DNA of 64,000 nucleotides from contig CM068542.1 in NCBI GenBank assembly GCA_035048495.1, positions 39,895,109-39,959,108 on the forward strand, in the 5' to 3' direction. Positions 59,804 to 64,000 of this stretch are shown here, in pieces. How positions within the stretch are numbered: position 1 is the stretch's first letter; the number at the start of each line of letters is the position of its first letter. The stretch comes from Euptelea pleiosperma. Lineage: Eukaryota > Streptophyta > Magnoliopsida > Ranunculales > Eupteleaceae. Both the position numbers and the translations under genes were made by a program. Under the pieces are notes generated by a model. It saw only the letters and a list, made by a program, of their open reading frames with translations. It did not search any database and had not been told where the DNA came from.

Positions 59804-62518
59804 GGTGTTGAAGGGCACGAGGTCTGATGAACAATGCCATGTGAAGCAACGTAGGATTTTAGACCCCCATCGATGTATCCCCCCCCATTGTCAGAGCGAA
59901 GAATCTTAAGATTGGTATGGAACTGAGTGCTAACCATCTTATGGAACTCTTGGAAAATGGAGAACACAACATCTTTGGTTCGCATAATGTACACCTAGGT
60001 ACAACCACTAAAGTCATCTACAAAGGAAACAAAGTACCGATAGCCAAACAAAGAAGTCACGGGCGCGGGGCCCCACACATCAGAATGAACAATAGAAAAA
60101 AGAGTAGTACTTTTATTCTCACTAATGGGAAAAACATAACAATGTTTGACCAGTTCACATGTTTCACAATGAAAGGGAACTGCAGAAATAGAAGAGAAAG
60201 CAGGAAAGACACGTTTTAAGACCGACACGGGTACATGACCTAGCCGGTTATGCCAAAGCATTAACTGGTCTTTATTGACTCTACTACTACTGATTCTAGA
60301 CTGGTGTGCAGATGCAGAAACCGAAGAATCTAGGATGTATAAGCCACCGTCCTCACGTCCACTGCCAATCGTCCGCCTCGAGTCCAAATCCTGAAACACA
60401 TAGTGAGAAGGAAAAAACATTACACTGCAGTTAAGACTTTTGGTAAGACTACTGACGGATAGTAAATTAGTGGTGAATTGCGGAACATGCAAAACAGAAG
60501 ACAGAGAGAGTTGGTGTGGCATGAACATCCCTTTTTCCAGAGATAGAGGAATAGGTGCCATCAGCTATCCGAACTTTGTCACGACCAGAGCAAATACCAT
60601 AACTAGAGAAAACGGAGGACATACTAGTCATGTGATCAGATGCCCCTGAATCAATGATCCAAGAAGGGCTGGAAGGTACAGTATAGGCGGAAAAAGCAGT
60701 CCTAGTACCTGTGTGAGCAAATGCAGACGTGGAAGTAGAGGTTTGGCCATTGAGTTGGGCCATCATGTGGCGAAGTCGCTCAAGATCTGTAGGAGTGAAC
60801 GAGTCTTTATCCCCAGAGGAGGTAGACACTGGTGGTGCGGTGTCCTGTGTGACTGAGTGCGTTGAGTGAGGTCCCTATTTTGCTGATTGACGCTGACAGG
60901 AAGTCGGGGCCTGTCTTGGGGGACGTCCATGGAGCTTCCAGCAAGTGGCCTGGATATGGCCCATGCAACCGCAGTGATCACACTTGGGTCTGGGTCGGTC
61001 CCCAGACTCCTTTGGACTGGAGGTCCGGCCCTTCTGATTGGTAGCAGCCAGGGCAGAGCGGTCCTGAGTATCACTCCCACTGTGGAGTTGCATGGCAGAG
61101 CGGCGACTGTTTTCCCCCTGAATGTAACCATAGACCTGTGCTAGAGAGGTAGGTGCAGGATCTCTACCAAGGATCTGAACTCGAGCTCCTTCGAAGCTCG
61201 GATGAAGGCCAGAGAGAAACTGGAAGATCCGGGAACGTTCAACCATCGCCTTGAAGGACTTGACGTCATCTGCGCACTTGGGGGAGTAACTCTGGTAGTG
61301 ATCGATCTTCTCCCATTTGCTTCGAAGGGAAGCATAATATGCACCAAGCTTCATCTCCCCCTGACGAAGACAAGATATCTCTTGTTCTAGTTCATAGAGC
61401 TTGGCGAAATTGCCCACCTAGGAGTATGTCTGAGATACGGCATCCCTAACATCTTTGGCCGTTGGTAGGAACATAAACCCTTTGCTGATCTGGGTTTGCG
61501 TAGAGTGAAGAAGCCAGCCCATGACAGTCAGGTTCTCCATAACCCAAATCCGATGAGATTTGTCCTTCGGATCTGGTTCTTTAGTAGCACCTGTCATATA
61601 CTCACTGTAGCCATGGCCCCCAATGTACATGAGAGCGGAAGTCTTCCATTCCAAGAAGTTGGTGTCATCGAGCTTCACAGTGGTGATGCAGAGCTGAGGG
61701 TTGTGATCTTCATGAGAGCCATGAGTCACAGAACGATCCTCAGAGGAAGAGCCAAAAATCACAGATGTGGCATCGGGGGAACTCATCGGAGTAGGACCAC
61801 AAAAAATAGCAGGTAGTGTACTGGAGGGTCCCAGAAAACCGAAGTGAGGTCTAGAGGATCCCTAAAGGCCCAATGAGTGGTGCGCCTCGGACAGGAGGGC
61901 CTGGAGAGGTCTGATTTTGAAAGAAAATCAAAACCCAAAAAGTAGCCGGGGGATCCGGGTGATTTTTGGAAACTAGGGTTCCGACGGTTAGAATTCGTCG
62001 AATCAAGTTTCGAATTGTTCCACGAGCAGTACTGAAGAGGGCGGCAAGGTCAAAGGGCCTACTGTTGCGCAAATATCTCAAAAATTCAGAACCCAAATAT
62101 ATAAAAATCGGGCTGATTTTTGGAAACTGATGATCCGGCAGTCGGAAAAATGCGATGCTACTTTCTGATAGTCCCTGGGTGAATACTAGAGGGGGCGGCT
62201 AGGGTAGAAAACCCTACCGTGGTGTGGATCTCAAGAAAATAAAAAATCCAAAATTTTTCGAAAAACGTGTTGGCCGGAAAAACGCTGGAGAAGAAGACAA
62301 ACTGGATATCTGATGCGGTTGAGAGAAAAAACTAACTAGGAAATAAGAGCCTCTGGTGTTTTACCTCAGGATTAATCCCCGGATAGCGCAGGAATGATTA
62401 CTGCGATTTCCTCAAAAGTTCTCTTCGGCTCCGGATGCTCATATAACCGTCTTAGATCGGAATGGAGTCTCTAGGGGACAAAGACGCATGCCCTAGAGCT
62501 ACCGTTGCTCTGATACCA

Positions 62519-62691
62519 TGTTGTAAATAAGGTTGTAACCAGTAGATGAAGGTTGTAGATAGAAGAGGGAAAAAGTGTAATGGAGGCGGAAGGTGGAGAA
62601 GGAGATTAGGGTTAGAGAGAGAAGTTGTGGGAAGAGGAGAGAATGAGTTGTTGATTCATTCTCTCTCATATATATATGTATATATATATAC

Positions 62692-62722
<31 letters not shown>

Positions 62723-62851
62723 ATGAGGAGAAACCCTACAAAAGAGAACACTATTCACGTGAATAGTAAAAACCCAAAAAAGGCCCCACGTGGGAAGTGG
62801 GACGTAGCTCACTTGAGACACCCACGTGGGTGTATTACATAAACTCCAACA
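62519..62851 (-). repeat. Copia B 5' LTR (right)
   Basis: It is 333 bp. The length gain over the left LTR is mostly an expanded (TA)n/(TG) microsatellite at 62668-62721. Confidence 0.88.
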
Positions 62852-62941
62852 GTCAGCCTGCGGTCTGATGACGTCAGGTTGCCTCTGGTTTGTATCCAAA
62901 AACACTCCGGCAAACCTCGACGGCAGATGGCTCTGATACCA

Positions 62942-63163
62942 AGTTTAATTTGAGGAATTAGGGTTAGGGTTAGGTTTGGAGAAGAGAGAATAGAGAGTAG
63001 AGAAGAGATGGAGAAAGGATGTCAATTGTGCTTAATTCACGTTGACCCCATAAATCTTATTTATATAAAGGGTTTGATAAAAAAGGACGAGTATACCCCT
63101 CATAAGAGGTATTTACAGAACTACTATACAAGATAAATACGTATTTCTACGTATCTGATAACA
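62942..63163 (-). repeat. Copia A 5' LTR (right)
   Basis: It is 222 bp, ending ATCTGATAACA on +, followed by the CTAAG duplication. The primer-binding site GGCTCTGATACCA (on +) abuts its inner edge. Confidence 0.85.
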
Positions 63164-64000
63164 CTAAGCACTTGACCAATATTGGCCTTTTGATCGCCCC
63201 ATGAGATCCTAACCCTTCAACTTCTTAAAATGACCAAAATAAGGCAAAAACCCAAAAATACCTCAAACCAACAAGACAATAACCAAAAGAATCCTTCTTC
63301 TTCAACTATGGATCTTCTTGGATCACATCAAAGATGCTAGTTTAGATGTTGGCAATTGTTTGTGATGCTCGCTAGAAAGTGTTCAATGCTAGATGTGCAC
63401 TGGGGATTCTGGGTTGTTAGGCGTCTTCCTCATACTGTTGACGAGTAGCCAGGCATAATGTTCATCCATAAATGGTTGGAGTTTAACAATTTGTGACAAG
63501 CGGGTTGTTTGGAAATGCATTTGTTTCTGCAGTACCCTGACCATCATAAGAGGACCAAGTGGTACAAGTAAGGGTGGAAATTGGGTCCGTGTAGGACTGG
63601 CTTTAAATATTGCCATTAAATATTTGAAGAAAAAACTTTAGTAGAAGTATGTAGTTTACTATCTTCTCGTTTTGTTTAAGCTGGTCAAATGTCCATTTTC
63701 GAATGGCTGCCAGTCCATATATCATCACATAATATGGGCTGTGTAAATGCCTGCTTCTTGTTTATCTTTTTCTAGGTGGGTTTGTTAAGCTCATTGAATT
63801 TGTTGTGAAGACCAATAATTATGATTTCTCTTTGAAGAAGTGGAAAACATAGCAATGCCTGCTGGATCCTTGTTTCATCATATTTGCGATTTTTATGTGT
63901 CTTGATGAAGTGGTCAATTAAGTGCCTTAAATATCTAAATGGGAGAGTAGAAATTGCCATGCATTCAGGCTTTCATATGATTTATGTGAAGCTTGGTGGG

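Larger units (their letters stand above)
56700..61786 (-). pseudogene. Broken copia B gag-pol
   Basis: Gag starts at 61786 (MSSPDATS), with a knuckle CDHCGCMGHIQATC near 60975. Protease has WIIDSGASDHMT near 60655. Pre-integrase (HNRLGHVPVSVLKR) lies near 60240. The integrase core includes HSDVWGPAP, and its later part (NGTAERKNRHLLE) lies near 59450. Reverse transcriptase has YVDDIVIT near 57660, followed by RNase H to about 56710. Stops (for example about 61418, 60875, 59995, 57158) and frame changes break it. Two miniature insertions split integrase (59460-59803) and reverse transcriptase (58017-58386). Confidence 0.87.
56391..62851 (-). mobile_element. Ty1/copia retrotransposon B, nested in element A
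   Basis: The LTRs are 56391-56697 and 62519-62851, both starting TGTTGTAAAT and ending CTCCAACA on +. The duplication GTCAG lies at 56386-56390 and 62852-62856. The primer-binding site TGGTATCAGAGCAACGG (minus strand) abuts the right LTR, and a purine tract CAGCTTGAGAGGGAG abuts the left. Coding order is copia type. Two hAT-like miniatures sit inside its pol region. Confidence 0.92.
50989..63163 (-). mobile_element. Ty1/copia retrotransposon A, split by element B
   Basis: The LTRs are 50989-51211 and 62942-63163, flanked by the 5-bp duplication CTAAG (50984-50988 and 63164-63168). The primer-binding site lies inside the right LTR (minus strand TGGTATCAGAGCC), and a purine tract AACTTGAGGGGGAG lies next to the left LTR. 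The internal order is gag, protease, integrase, reverse transcriptase, RNase H, as in copia. Element B is inserted in its untranslated leader. The LTRs differ by several substitutions and small indels. Confidence 0.88.
47750..63335. mobile_element. LTR-like direct-repeat pair C, outermost layer of the nest
   Basis: A block of about 330-360 bp at 47750-48112 contains GGGGAGCTTGGCTACAACCC, ACAATGGAGGG, TTTATACTAAAGCCCTAA, ATATTGGCCTTT, CTAACCCTTCAACTTCTT and ATGGATCTTCTTGGATCACATC-like words. It recurs at about 50840-50988, is cut by element A, and continues at 63164-63335. The inner part (48113-50830) has no recognisable gag or pol. A direct repeat of about 40 bp lies at 50020-50100. I infer a non-autonomous LTR element or LARD, but true termini, target duplication and orientation are not established. 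Confidence 0.5.
47434..64000 (+). other. PAA1 intron 3 (more than 16.5 kb in window), filled with nested retrotransposons
   Basis: It begins with the donor GTAAGC after exon 3. I found no later PAA1 exon: the expected continuation through the linker and first membrane helices is absent on either strand to 64000. Instead it holds elements C, A and B and two miniatures. Bases 63336-64000 look like ordinary AT-rich intron with no recognised feature. Confidence 0.75.

Overview
This is flowering-plant nuclear DNA. Coding sequence is sparse, introns are long and follow GT-AG, and the rest is AT-rich DNA filled with plant transposons (Ty3/gypsy, Ty1/copia, Helitron, hAT and Mutator miniatures). There are no bacterial operons, no CRISPR array and no rRNA or tRNA gene that I could see. 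I cannot name the species. The density of retrotransposons and the very long introns suggest a medium-to-large genome.

Three host genes can be supported. (1) At the left edge, on +, are the last three exons (about 420 to 2535) of an NPH3/BTB-POZ family gene whose 5' part lies outside the window. (2) On -, from 20681 down to 3388, is a full seven-exon gene for the RNase II-type 3'-5' exoribonuclease SOV (the plant DIS3L2 orthologue). All its splice junctions keep frame and give 1134 codons. The NPH3 and SOV genes converge tail to tail with about 850 bases between them. (3) On +, from 46036, are the first three exons of PAA1/HMA6, the chloroplast-envelope copper P1B-ATPase. Its third intron starts at 47434 and has not ended by base 64000. 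SOV and PAA1 are divergent and about 25 kb apart.

The rest is mostly transposons. SOV intron 1 (14102..20566) holds a Ty3/gypsy chromovirus-type element, 15391..20415, with 273-bp LTRs and a CAATT target duplication. SOV intron 4 holds a nest of three hAT-like miniatures. SOV intron 5 holds a minisatellite with an 18+18+15 bp higher-order pattern.

The 20.7-46.0 kb intergenic region holds a 2.6-kb Helitron with an internal 619-bp tandem duplication. It also holds a 4.4-kb array of about 19 Helitron-tail-like subunits in a repeating C-(D)-A-B order, a probable solo LTR, and a cluster of long-inverted-repeat miniatures just upstream of PAA1.

PAA1 intron 3 holds a Russian-doll stack. A poorly defined LTR-like repeat pair C is split by copia element A (50989..63163, duplication CTAAG). 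A is split by copia element B (56391..62851, duplication GTCAG). B is split by two hAT miniatures with 8-bp duplications.

All three coding retroelements are broken by stops and frameshifts. I found no host-defence cassette, gene cluster or other obviously new system. The points most worth checking are the Helitron-tail array, the miniature family with shared ends and different word-repeat interiors, and the stacked insertions in PAA1 intron 3.
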